Assembly: GCA_012295275.1 (NCBI GenBank)
Contig: CM022678.1
Coordinates: 3,082,281 to 3,146,280 of the forward strand
Length of the DNA stretch: 64,000 nucleotides
From: Chrysomallon squamiferum
Lineage: Eukaryota; Mollusca; Gastropoda; Neomphalida; Peltospiridae
Reading direction: 5' to 3'
This document shows positions 45,766 to 58,300 of the stretch, piece after piece; position 1 is the first letter of the stretch, and each line of letters starts with the position of its first letter. Below the pieces are notes generated by a model. That model saw nothing but the letters and a program-made list of their open reading frames with translations. It ran no database searches and was not told where the DNA came from. The translations under genes were made by a program, and so were the position numbers.

Positions 45766-47745
45766 TGCATGTATATAGGTAGTTATACATATATATATGT
45801 GTATGAATATCAGAGAATAACTAACACAGGAACTAAAAACTAAAAATTCACACGTCATGCTAACTAAGCAGTCAGTGTATCTCACTGCGGTTCTTCACCT
45901 TTATCTACGCCTCCCATCTTTTGTACGACAACTGTTACCTACCTGAACCGGGTAACATATACTTTAACACGGGCAGAGAATAATGCCTGGCACAGGTAAC
46001 AGCAAGGTGTTCCAGGTAACACTAATTAGCCGACCACAACAGCGACCACGTCTTTCGGTGTCACGTTACACAAAGCAAAGGCTTGAAGGGACAACTGACC
46101 ACCTATAATGACCGCGCTGAGCCAGTAATTCCTTATCTGATCTGTTCAGCGGAGACAGGTCACTGCTGGGGTAGTGGGGTGGGGATTTCTGTGACTGGGT
46201 CTTTGCCCGTGTTTAAAGACGATACTGATAAAAGGTGATTTATGTTTCAGGGAAGGCGTGCTTTGGCGTTATTTAGTATGAGTGCGAGTGTGTGTGTGGT
46301 ATCATAGTTAAACATAATGATAAAATACCATTACCACACTGAATAATATCAACAACAATAACAACAACAACAACAGAAACAACAAAAAATGAAAACAACA
46401 GTAACTATAATATCAACAACAGCAAAAACAACCAGAATTAAATGACTTCATTTTGAACTGCGTTAAAAGAGAATTAGACTCCTAAGAGCTTCAGTTCATG
46501 TTCTCTATACTGAGACCCGCCCCACCCCCCCAAAAAATGTACACCCCCATCCCCGCCCTTAACTCCCAGAAACCTAAACATAAAATAAGAAAGCAACTCC
46601 AAGAAATGCAAGTCAGCAAGGAAGCAAACAAAGAAACAACAACAACAACGACAACAAAACCCACATAAAAAAAACCCACTGACTATAGATAGTACACACA
46701 CACACACACACACACACATTCTTAACTCATTGCACAACAAGGTAATGACACGAGTTAAAACGCAACAGGGAAATCATTTCGAGGCGTTGACCTGTGCAAA
46801 TATTTCTATCACATACACACACAGACACACAGACTCACAGACACGCCTTGTTGCAGTCGTCTGCAAACTGAAATCAGTTTTCTTAAGTCATCCCAGCAGG
46901 GAAGTTGTAGTAATCTGAAAAATATGATAATTAACTTCCAGCTTCCTTTTATGATGAACAAACTTGTGTGAAATGTTTCAGATAACACCCCAATGTGTAA
47001 AAAAAAAAAAAAAAAAAAATGTTTTTTTAAAAGGTTTTCTTTCTTTCCACATGAATATTTATATATCTGCATTTTTTGTCTGTATGTATGGATGTATGTC
47101 TGTGTTTGTCTATGCATCTATATATGAAGAAGACGTGTATGTGTATGTATACGTGTATGTTGTGCGTATGTGTATGTGTGTACGTATGTGTATGTGTGTA
47201 CGTATTCATGAATGTATGTATGTGTGTACGTATGCATGTATGTATTATATAAGTGTGTGCAAACATGTAGAAATTATGATTATCATAACCAAAAAACAAC
47301 AACAGTTGTAACAAACAAACAAGTAAGTAAGCAAGCAAGTAAGTAAGTAAAGGTAAGTAAATAAAAACAATGGAAGATATATTTGTAAATTTGTTACATT
47401 AGTAAATTCGTCACGTTTCTGTGTCGCACATCGTCTTTTGTTGAAGCAGGTGAGCAGATAACATCAAGTCTCTTTCATATTCACACGTTATGTTAATTTC
47501 ATACCCACTTTTCTTTTTCACAGCTACACAAGAAAGCTCCCCGAAAAAAGGTAAGTAACAAAGAAAAGAAAGACTGATCTATCTGAAGCATAAATCTTCC
47601 ATATTTAATGTCACTTTGAAAAAGAGACAAAAATATCAGTTATTTTTATTTATTCATTTATTTTTTTTATTTCTTTCTTTTCTTTTCATATTTTTTCTTT
47701 TCTTTTCTTTTTTTATTTTTTTTTTCTTTTTTCTTTTCTTTTTTT

Positions 47746-47776
<31 letters not shown>

Positions 47777-48104
47777 AGACGAATGAGAATTTGATGTCGC
47801 GTATGAACACAAGAATTCCAGTCATGTAAATTGCTCTTTGTTGATACGCTTAATTAGAAAAAGTATGGATTAAAAAAAAAAAAATAATAAATACCGCCGA
47901 AATCCCAGTCTAATGTACATTAAAAACAGGCTTATCGGAGTAATTAAAGTCAAATGTATGAAGATCAAAAACATTTTAATGCATTAGTAAAAACAAAATC
48001 TATATATATATAAATTCTTAAAATTTGTCTTTTTAAAAAAAAATTTCCGTTTCATTTCCGAGATTTCTGACATTTTTAAAATTATCTATCTATCTATCTA
48101 TCTA

Positions 48105-48149
<45 letters not shown>

Positions 48150-48761
48150 GTATCTTGTTGTCTTGTTTTGTTAATTAGATGGGCTGAGCTGGATTCAATT
48201 TATTTTTAAAATTTCAATGAAAGAAATACCTGTATGATGTGTCTGTGTTTCTGTGCGTCTGACTGTCTGTCTCTCGCGGACATTTACAGTTATAATGAGA
48301 AAATTGAAACTAAATAGAATCTGTCTATCTCTCCATCTATCTGTCTATCATTTGTCTGTCTATCAACATTTCTATCTATCTAGCTACCTACCTATCTTTC
48401 TATTTGTCTGTCTTTCTGTCGGTATGTCTATCTATCTATCTATCTATCTTTGTCTCTCTGTTTATCTATCTACCTATCTATCTGTATGTATGAATGTATG
48501 TATGTATGTATATATGTGTGTGTGTGTGTTTGTGTCTGTACATCTGTATGTAAGCGTGTCTATGTTTCTATGTATGTATGCATCTATCTCTCTGTCTGCC
48601 TCTTCATCTACTGGTTTCAGTTAATAGTATTTGTATCAGTAAAATGATGATGTGAAGGAAAAAAACAGCCATGCAATACACCTATCAGTTAACAACCAGG
48701 AATCTTTGACATGCAAATACGTGAACAATACAAATAACAAATAACTAAAAAACAAAACACG

Positions 48762-48795
<34 letters not shown>

Positions 48796-49060
48796 CAACG
48801 AAACAACAAGAAAAATGTTATTAATATCTGGTAGACAAAGCAATCTTACCCCTCATCTTCACTTTCAACACCACAAATTAAACTGTCAGTTTTATTTTGA
48901 ATGTGCAGATTAGTACGTGACGTCATAACTTTATAAGTATTACAAGCTAGACCTCAGAAGGAATAACTCCAGCTATTTAAGGATACAAAACGAAAATACA
49001 GATAACAAATAATACAAAACAAAATTTTAACTATTTGTTAAAACTAAAGTACAGTTAAAT
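45766..49060. other. Non-coding stretch
   Basis: It holds GTAC/GTAT copies at 47085-47250, T-rich tracts at 47640-47776, (CTAT/CTGT)n at 48083-48150 and 48320-48490, and an A-run at 48763-48793. Apart from the candidate micro-exon at 47524 I see no gene. Confidence 0.5.
47524..47550 (+). other. Possible 27-nt micro-exon
   Basis: Twenty-seven bases lie between a strong acceptor (TTCTTTTTCACAG) and a perfect GTAAGT donor on the plus strand. It could encode nine residues, LHKKAPRKK, but no partner exons were found. Confidence 0.25.
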
Positions 49061-49145
49061 ATTAATTATATATATATATATATGTCATTCTAGAACAAAA
49101 CACACACATACACAGACAGACACACACACACACACATACACACAC

Positions 49146-49388
49146 ACGATCATACAAACAGAGATACACACACACATAAAGACAATTATACACACAAACC
49201 AATACAATGATATAAACACACATAAACACAGACGCACATAACACACACACACACACAAGCACACATACGATCATACAAACACAGATACACACACATAAAG
49301 ACAGTTATACATACAAACACCAGTACAATGATATAAACACACATAAACACAGACGCATATAGCACACAAACACACACGTACAGCGATA
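49146..49388. repeat. Tandem repeat, period about 121 bp
   Basis: Two long copies start at GATCATACAAAC (49148 and 49269) and share blocks such as CAATGATATAAACACACATA. CA-rich background. Confidence 0.85.
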
Positions 49389-50020
49389 TTGTCTAACCTT
49401 CTACCTTTTTATTTACAAATTTATAAACGGGTGTAGGTTATCATCTAAGATATCGTGTGACTGGTACCAAATTTCTCTGTCGTTAGGGAAAAAAGCAGAC
49501 ATAAATCAGTTACAGTATCATTGCCTATCAGGTTATTACGTAATACTGACTTTCTGTCGCCGTATTTCCGACCTCCGAACTAAGAGCACCGCAACTCGTA
49601 TTTTTTTTTTTCTGAAGGTCTGGGAAAACATTTTGTTTTCTTTGATCTTTTTAATATCAATTTTATTTACATATTTTTTTTTTTTTTTTTTTTTTCTTTA
49701 TTTTTAAAAATGTCTGAATTTTGACAATTAATGTAGATAAACCATTTTTTTTTTTTTTTTTTTGTCGTATTTTTTTTTTTTTTTTTTTGGTTGCTCTACA
49801 TTTGAGCAAGGAAAATCTATAATTTGAGAAACAAAGGGCGTTGTAAAGATCGTGATGTACGAGGAGATGAATGCTATACTTACTTTCCGCTTTCTTTTCG
49901 TCTGTGAATATCTTTCTAATTGTCTTCTGTCCTATTGTCTGGGTGTCCGTTTGTATGTCTGTCTGTTTTCTGTATATTTACCGTTTTACATGTACGTTAA
50001 TACAGAGAGACGGACAGAGA
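49389..50020. other. Non-coding stretch
   Basis: It has several T-runs (49673-49695, 49747-49763, 49771-49788). Nothing else is recognisable. Confidence 0.5.
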
Positions 50021-50404
<384 letters not shown>

Positions 50405-50929
50405 CATAGAAATACATAAATTATAATAATAAAATAAAAATAATAATATTATTAATAATAATAATATTAAAAAACAAAGAAAGAAAAAAGAAGGAAAATA
50501 CCATGACAACCCCCAAAAAAAGAACAACAAAAAAGAGGAGTGTACAACCATGTGTTATCTTTGTGTTCTGAATGTCAAACATTTCTAAGACTCCATATTA
50601 AAAATATCCCTTATCTTCACTACGCCCTTTTTGTAATTTGCGATTTTATTTAATTATTTGTTTCGTTTTGTTTGTTTTTAGGTTATTTGATAAAAACTGT
50701 GAGTGTTGTGAAATGTGAAAAAATTAAATAATAATAATCGAAAATTCCTTAATGGCAGTATTCGACATAGGTCTTTTATTATTATTATTATTATTATAAT
50801 TATTATTATTTAATGTCATCTAAATAAAATAACAACAGACCCTCAGATAAAATTTTAAAAACCCAAAACCGCTCAGAAAATGTAAGTCTAATAAAATAAA
50901 ATGAAATAAAAATAAATTAAAGATAAATA

Positions 50930-51020
50930 AATAAATAAAATAAAATAAAATAAAATAAAATAAAATAAAATAAAATAAAACAAAACAAAACAAAATAAAA
51001 TAAATAAATAAATAAATAAA
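50930..51020. repeat. (TAAAA)n and (AAAT)n array
   Basis: Pentanucleotide copies changing to tetranucleotide copies. Confidence 0.9.
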
Positions 51021-51399
51021 AGAAAAGAAAAAAGAAAAATGAAAATTTATTGAATATCGTGTACAATAATTAACAACAAATGTCTTTGAAATATTATTTT
51101 TAGACGACAGAATGGAATCCATTTTCTAAAACTATAAATTTTGAACTGAATTGTCAAACGAAACTGGATTAGGTTACATTAAAAATGACATATATAATAT
51201 ATCCAAATAATAAATAATAATAATAATAATAATAATAACAATCATGATGATGATGATGATAATAATAACAAAATTTTAAAAAAAATGTTTTACTATATAT
51301 GAATGTCCGTTATAAACAAAATTTAAAATTATGGTATGTTGTAAAGATTAATTTTGAAAATTAGAAGTTTTAAAATATGTTTGTTGTTACTTTCGTTGT

Positions 51400-51557
51400 T
51401 TTTCAGTACCTAGATTTCTGTTTTTCAGTATCTAGATTTCTGTATTTTCAGTATCTAGAGTTCTGTATTTTCAGTACCTAGATTTCTGTATTTTCAGTAC
51501 CTAGATTTCTGGTTTTCAGTATCTAGATTTCTGTCTTTTCAGTACCTAGATTTCCAG
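51400..51557. repeat. 22/23-bp minisatellite, seven copies
   Basis: The core CAGTA(C/T)CTAGA starts at 51404, 51426, 51449, 51472, 51495, 51517 and 51540. Each copy has a T-rich part ending in TTTTCAG, so each resembles a 3' splice site on the plus strand. Confidence 0.92.
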
Positions 51558-51671
51558 TGTGTTTCTCAAACTATCTAATTTTGTGTTCATATTTAATCAG
51601 CTTCTTCATTAAATACAATAACACACACAATATATATGTATGTATGTGTGTGTGTTTGTGTGTGTATATAC

Positions 51672-51702
<31 letters not shown>

Positions 51703-51984
51703 GATACATTGATAAATAAATAAACAGATCACCAGACAGACATACAGATAGACAGATAAATGAATGGATGGATGGACAGATAGACAGATATACATTGCAT
51801 ATATACACCCATACACACACATTTGACACCTAACAGCTGATGATATGTTCTAATAATGTCATTATACACTTGTTACACTTCCAATATCCTATGATACAAA
51901 TGTAAACATGTGTTTTGATAGTACTGTTAACAAATTCTCAATATTCAGTAATCAAACATCACAGAACTGCTTAACATATGACAC

Positions 51985-52232
51985 CACACTCATATTACAA
52001 AACAGAATAGACTTTGACACTGTTAAAAAAAACTAAAAACTTCAACATTGTTTCTTAAGACAGATCTGTAAACACGCAGATAACACATCGAGGGAGGAAA
52101 ATAAATAATAATAATTAAAAAAAAAAAAGCTGACGTATAATTCATATTACAAAATAAAAGAAACAGTGACTGTGGTGAATAAAACAAACTTTAACATTGT
52201 TTCTTAAAACAGATTTGCAAACTCGCAAAACA
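51985..52232. repeat. Tandem duplication of about 150 bp
   Basis: TCATATTACAAAA occurs at 51990 and 52142, and CTT(C/T)AACATTGTTTCTTAA at 52040 and 52189. The two copies are diverged but colinear. Confidence 0.8.
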
Positions 52233-52263
52233 ACGAAACAAAAAAAAATCAAACGTCACTTAC

Positions 52264-52298
52264 CTAGACTCGACGGTCGTCTGCTAGACTCATATCCA
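52264..52298 (-). other. Possible non-coding 5' exon on the minus strand
   Basis: Thirty-five bases lie between CTGCTTTTCAG and a strong GTAAGTGACG donor on the minus strand. The segment contains ATG followed by TAG nine codons on, so it is not coding for the main product. It may be a leader exon of the FAM167 gene, whose next known acceptor is at 37822. Confidence 0.3.
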
Positions 52299-52299
52299 C

Positions 52300-52535
52300 T
52301 GAAAAGCAGACGATAAGAGTGGCGAGTCACACGGCAGACGTGGATTTTTTTTTTTTTTTTAAAAACAATCTCTCAGAAAAACAATGTCGATGTGGTCAGC
52401 AAAACCGTGCTACTATCACAGCTATATATATATACGGTAAAGAAACAACAACAACAACAACAACAGCAAGAAGAAGAGGTTGTTTGTATGAAAGTCGTCG
52501 TTGAAGAATCCTTAAGACGTGTCGTCTTTTGTATC

Positions 52536-52567
<32 letters not shown>

Positions 52568-53250
52568 TTCAGTGGCGGATCATAAGAACATAGCCTCTAA
52601 CACAAAAATAAGAAGGGTAGACTTTTTTTTCTTCTTTTTTATTTTGTTCTGGAAATTTCCACTTCTCTTAAAATAGCATCGTTCCCGCCAATAGCCTATA
52701 TTCGTATACACGACATTAAAAGTCTTTAAATATTATTTTCAGATTCCAAAGTAACGACATTGTTTAAGATTAATCTCACGTGAATTTGGCTCAGCTTTCG
52801 CCACGTCTCCAGTTTAACCCACCCCACCACCCCCACGTCCTTGTTCGGCCCGCTCCTTGCTCCCTTTTCAGTGGACTCGCCCAAGCATGATAAAACCACC
52901 GCCACCGTTAAAACTGTGCGCGCATGAATAATACTCGAGGTTTTTACAAAAACAGGATTTTCGGGAATTAGGATTTTTATAGAGAATTATTTACCTTTAA
53001 TTTTACGCGATACCGCGTTTTTTTTTTCTGACTAAAACCAGATCAGCTGTAGACTTCCGCGACACGGTTCACGAATTTATTTCTGAAAATAGTAATATAT
53101 TAAAAATCAAGTATTAAAATATTCAACAATGAGTCTGAAGTTATCTTGTTACAGATTTTACAGGGTCGGTGCAAAATATCTTAGGATGGGGGAGGTATTT
53201 TGTTGTGAGAAATTGGCATGAATAAATAATACGGATTGGAAGAAAATACT
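52300..53250. other. Non-coding stretch
   Basis: It has short (CAA)n copies near 52446, an A-run at 52539-52566 and a C-rich patch at 52810-52850. No coding segment is supported. Confidence 0.45.
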
Positions 53251-53259
53251 ACCACAGCA

Positions 53260-53665
53260 ACTATTACTACTACTACTAGTAATACTATTTGTAATAACAG
53301 TATAAGTGATAATAGTAGAAATAGTAGTAGTAGTAGTTGCAGCAGTAGCAGTGTCAACTATCTGTCGTGGAGTAGTAGTAGTAGTAGCAGTAATAGTAGT
53401 AGCAGTAGCTGTGATATTATTAGTTCTAATTACTGAAAAATAAAACAAATGTGGTAATGGTAGTACTTGTAGTTGTATTGATCGGTAGATAGATGCAGTT
53501 GTGGTAGTTGTAGTTGTTGCACTTGTATTAAACGGCTGACCGAGGCAGTTGTGGTGGTTGTACTGAACGGCAGATCGATGCAGTTGTGGTAGGTGTAATT
53601 GTTGTTTTAGTTGTTACTGGACACTAGATCGATACATTTGTGGTAGTTGTAGTTGTTCTAGTGGT
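53260..53665. repeat. (AGT)n array and GCAGTTGTGGTAG minisatellite
   Basis: AGT/AGC copies to 53420, then four copies of a unit with core GCAGTTGTGGTrGTTGTA at 53495, 53545, 53580 and about 53631, spaced 35-50 bp. Confidence 0.85.
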
Positions 53666-54196
53666 TGTAGCTGTAATATAAACAGTACAGTGTCACTATG
53701 TCATATTTTGTGGTCGAGTAACAAGAAATATCTTTGACTTGGAGTATGGAATCGAACACGCTCATCTTTATTCTAATTAATAATACATGAGATCATCGTT
53801 CTCTTTAATAACACTGTTTCGTTAATGCGGCGAACAGTGGGCGTGTACAAGTAGGCGTGTACAGAAGTGGGCGGGAACCTTGTCCATTGTGCTGCTGACG
53901 AGTTTATGATTGGTCGTTATGATTTACAATTGACAGGAACAAGAAAAGCTTTGGAAACAATGTTTTATATGTACTTGAAACTAAACGAGGCGAAAAGAGA
54001 AAAATGACTGAAGTATGCAAACGAGTTTTTCGTTTTTTCACTTGGTACAAATGATTTACAAAGACACCTGTTCTTTCCCTGACCTTGTATACTTTGTCGT
54101 TAATGCGGCGACATCGTCAACAACGACAGCAACATAAACAGTACAAGAGGCAACAACAATATGAACGACATACCATTTATGAACTACAGAGTAATG

Positions 54197-54197
<1 letters not shown>
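53666..54197. other. Non-coding stretch with GC-rich patch
   Basis: Around 53836-53878 there are repeated GTGGGCG and GTAGGCG segments that resemble GC boxes. No gene is recognised beside them. Confidence 0.4.
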
Positions 54198-54231
<34 letters not shown>

Positions 54232-54285
54232 CATTATCATCATCATCATCATAATAATAATAATAATAACCATAATAATAAGCAT
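54198..54285. repeat. (AAT)n and (ATC)n array
   Basis: AAT copies flank a short ATC block. Confidence 0.93.
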
Positions 54286-54582
54286 TGTCACCATCAGTCC
54301 CCTTCTATTTTCCCCTTTTTTGCTATTTTCTAATATAAATGTCCTGTTTTATATATATGTGTACTTATAAATTATTCTATTCGCGGGTTAGGCACACACA
54401 CACCACACGTCATAACGTCACAAATGCAAACACACACAAATTTTTCAAATACACACACACACATATTTTTTGTGACCGTGTATTATTAAGAAAATTATTA
54501 CCTGAACTAATATAAATTTGTTCCAAATACATATGGAAATAAAAACGACTTTACGATATATCTAACTATATATGTGTGTGTG

Positions 54583-54587
<5 letters not shown>

Positions 54588-54640
<53 letters not shown>
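54588..54640. repeat. (TA)n microsatellite
   Basis: A pure TA array that follows a short GT tract. Confidence 0.96.
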
Positions 54641-54644
<4 letters not shown>

Positions 54645-54661
54645 AACTGCAAAATATTCAC

Positions 54662-54694
54662 ATTCGCGGAGGGGTAAGAACAACCCCCGCGAAT
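54662..54694. other. GC-rich stem-loop
   Basis: ATTCGCGGAGGGGT pairs with ACCCCCGCGAAT across a short A-rich loop, directly after the TA array. Confidence 0.6.
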
Positions 54695-55316
54695 ACATAC
54701 ACACACAAACACACACACACAGATAACTATTTTACAAAGATAACATATAAATGTAGTCAATCTCCCCCCACCAGTAAACATAAACAAACAAGCAATCTAT
54801 CCAAAACCCAGTAAGGATAAACAAAGAAATAAACAAAACAACAACAACAACAACAAAAAAGATAGAACGAAAGAAAGAAAAGAAAAACGTCAAGAAACGA
54901 ACTAATCTAAATAACATCAACTTTTTATTGAGACATAAATAGCGTCTTGGAAATGTATCAAAATGTCGTCTTTAAAACAGGATTATCACTCGCAATTTAC
55001 CAGTTGACGCGTTCTCGAATTTCCTAATCGTAGATTAGTGTAAAGGATTTAAAGCTTTGTCACCGACAACTTACGAAACAAGCACTGTTAAACAGCGCGA
55101 AATGTTGGTACGTCAATGACGATTTTTTTTTTTTTTTAAAGTGTGGCTAGAGATCTCATTAGTGTTCACGGGTCGATAACTCTTGACACTCGTAAATAAT
55201 TGTGAGAGTAAATACCGGTAACCGGTCTTAGCGTGAAATATATTATTATTTTTGTTACTGTCAGTTATTTATTGATTTATTTATTTATTTATTAAAGTTG
55301 TATTATTGATATCGTG

Positions 55317-55320
<4 letters not shown>

Positions 55321-55401
<81 letters not shown>
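55321..55401. repeat. (GA)n microsatellite
   Basis: A pure GA array of about 80 bp. Confidence 0.97.
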
Positions 55402-55403
<2 letters not shown>

Positions 55404-56038
55404 AACACATATAAAGAATTTCCCTTCGCAAGGTCATCGCAGTGGCGCTTAAGAAACAAATAACTAAGCAAACAAATAAATAAATAAAAATTCTGGCTTA
55501 TCAATCTTATTAAAAAATTTGCTTATTTCGTTGCACTGAAATAGCTCATATACCGAAAATTACGCTGTTTGTGGTTCACAGCGGGATTCAATGGGACCTC
55601 GTGTGTCTGCCATCATTAACACTCTTTTTTTCGTTGTCGGTCGAGAAGGTGCGTGACAAAATGTGAGAATAAAACATCGCTGTGAACCGTGCATTACGTA
55701 TTAACAATTGGGTAATGAAATTAACTTTTAGAAATACTGTTCGAGGAACTTGAAGCAGAAGAATCGACATTTGTGAGTACATTTTTTAGTGTAAAGATTT
55801 CGACAACGATTACGGAGTTAGCAAGGTTTCACTGTTTCACATTTTATTACTCAGACCTCTTTCGTAATTATGTTTTTCTTTTCTTTTTTTTTCTTTAGAT
55901 ATTTCACAAATTTGTCTGTATATTTATCTTTCACCCTATGGAGATGAAGGAATAAATTAAATAATAAATAAATAAAAGAATAAATGACAAACGAATAATA
56001 TTTATTTAACGATGATTCCATTTTTTTATTATTCTATC

Positions 56039-56092
<54 letters not shown>

Positions 56093-56400
56093 AAAAAATA
56101 CTAAATAAATTAATATTTTTTATTGTTGTACCTAAATATAATTTTATAAGTTACTTTTTTCTTCTTCTACTAAAACTCGAGTTAAAGACGACATATCCAG
56201 CCCTAGTAATCCGACAGGAGTTATCTTTCCAAAAATAAGCCATAACAAAACAAAATAAAGGAAAACAAAACGGTGATGTTCAACAAATTTTCTTTTCTTG
56301 CCATTGTTAGTTGGAAGTTAGCTGGTGTAATGTTTACATTAGTTCCGAACCGATAAACACACAGTTTCAATTAGTCCTTCGAAGGTCAACAGCCAGGAAC

Positions 56401-56435
<35 letters not shown>

Positions 56436-56867
56436 CTCTCCCAGATGTTTCGATCTAGCAGTACAGTAGCCTCTAGTCGTTCTCGTAATATTTAAAACTT
56501 TTTTCACAAAGGCTATATATATATATATATATATACACATACATGCACATACATATAAACGAACACATTCTTTAGTCAAATTAATTAATGTGTATATTTT
56601 CGACACATAGAATTTTATATATTATAACACTCTGACGATAATAATAACACAAACAACGATTTTCCTTTTTTATAAACAAAATCTTTATTCATATAAACAA
56701 AATATATTTATATAGGCTTATATATTTTGCCAGAAAGTTACTAGCAGCACCTGTATAACAAATTTCGTGAAGTTTTGCATATTTATATTTATTTAGTATA
56801 AAATATTTACATACAGATAGTTGAAGGTTATAATGTTACTGGATGATATGAATCAGTAGTTATATAT
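55402..56867. other. Non-coding stretch
   Basis: It contains an (ATT)n array at about 56042-56090, a T-run at 56402-56430 and a TA tract at 56515-56535. No gene is supported. Confidence 0.5.
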
Positions 56868-56976
56868 ACATACAGTCAAATCAACTTTCTAAGAGGGCCA
56901 CCTTGATATTCGGCCAGAGTGCATTTTGTGATGGTCGGTCTCCTGAATGGCCGGTGTAGAGAGGTTTAGCTGTATG
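56868..56976. mobile_element. Candidate MITE with inverted ends
   Basis: It starts with ACATACAGTCAAATCAAC and ends with GAGGTTTAGCTGTATG, which are inverted partners. The interior has GGCCAxCTTGATATTCGGCC and GGTCxxTCCTGAATGGCC segments that also pair. It resembles short palindromic repeats common in invertebrate genomes. Confidence 0.6.
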
Positions 56977-57449
56977 CATTATGGAGATAGAGAGACATAG
57001 ACTCTTCATGATTGACCATTTAATTTAGTTTTTCTTTTTTTTTTACTTTAGGTGTTCGTGCGTGTGCGTGTGTGTGTGTAAAATCCTGCAATCGCTGTTC
57101 CTTATGACAAGATGTGATTAGACAAATTTCTGTATTTTCGGGTACTGACCAAATATATAACGTTTTGGGACGGAATTATATTTACTTCGATAAATTACTC
57201 GATACTGACATCTATATATATATATTGTTCAAATTACTCCTTTAGTGTTCAATTGCTGGTTCAAAAAACCCACAAAAAAACAACAAAAAAACATAATTTT
57301 TTTAATTGTTTTTCATTTTAAAAATGACTAATTGTTATTTACAAACTGTTTTATCGTAATGTACATCTTGAAGACGACAACAAAATCAATCAGTTAATTT
57401 CATTTAGTTTTTGTATTATTTAGGATTGCAGGATATAAGAAATAACTAT

Positions 57450-57574
57450 TTACTATCTTAAGATATATCATCTTTATTTTGCACATGTCGAATTACGAAT
57501 GAAGCTCGGCATAGCCTCGCTGCACTTCGTCATTCTAACATTCGCAGGATAAATCTGATATCTTAAAACAGTAA
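57450..57574. mobile_element. 125-bp fold-back element
   Basis: The ends TTACTATCTTAAGATAT and ATATCTTAAAACAGTAA are inverted repeats. The pairing carries on inward through TTTATxxTGCxxATGT and GAATGA segments to a centre near 57512. The whole element is one imperfect palindrome, as in non-autonomous MITEs. Confidence 0.65.
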
Positions 57575-58133
57575 GTAACCAATGTTTTCTTAAATACATG
57601 TTACGGAACGATTATTGCGCATGAATTGTAACGACAGATCTTTTTGAAAAGAAAAAAAAAAAGAAATGATAAATTCAGTGAATTCACAGATGTCGTTTTA
57701 TGTTAAATTCCACCTCTTTTAGTAATGTTAGGAATTATTATTCTTTTTCTGTTTAACAGTTTTAAAGATGATGGTTATTATTACTATGTATTTCCATACT
57801 GAAACAAAAACATCTTTCCTATTTATTGAATTATATTTTAGTTTGTAACCGAAATCCTATTTTCTTTTTTAATCCAGTGTAATCCATTGTTTTATATTTA
57901 GTTTCAGAGGAGTCCAATATTCTTAACAATAAAGAATAAATATTATCAGTTTAACAAAAACAATATTTTCACCATTTAATAATACTGTGTATGTAGCAAG
58001 ATTTTATTTCATGTTAAGTGATATGTGACGAGTTATAAAATATTTAAGGGAAAAACATAACAAACGAGATTTCTAAACGAACCCGGTAAGGCAACAGAAT
58101 GGTAGGTACATCGGTGTTCATATACTGAACAAT
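57575..58133. other. Non-coding stretch
   Basis: AT-rich sequence without repeats or coding potential that I can recognise. Confidence 0.45.
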
Positions 58134-58300
58134 AGTTTACAACACAGGAATTCATACAGAAACAATAATTAACATCGTGTTTACAATACAGGAATCCATA
58201 CAGTAACATTTTTAGTAAAATCATTAACAAATTGTTTACAACACAGGAATTGATACAGTAACGTCATTAACAAAGTGTTTACAATACAGGAATTCAAACA
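58134..58300. repeat. Minisatellite, four copies
   Basis: GTTTACAAyACAGGAAT starts at 58135, 58179, 58234 and 58277, each copy followed by ATACAG-AACA-ATTAACA. Spacing is 43-55 bp. Confidence 0.88.

Noticed and set aside
45930-46020. Repeated CAGGTAAC read as splice junctions
   Set aside because: Acceptor tracts are poor and the copies lie in both orientations. They could equally be E-box-like repeats, and no exon structure emerges.
51400-51557. CRISPR-like regular repeats
   Set aside because: The period is only 22-23 bp with no unique spacers, and the genome is eukaryotic. It is a minisatellite.
52392-52676. Open frame with poly-Q and poly-K
   Set aside because: It is produced by a (CAA)n tract and A/T-runs. 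No homology or splice context supports it.
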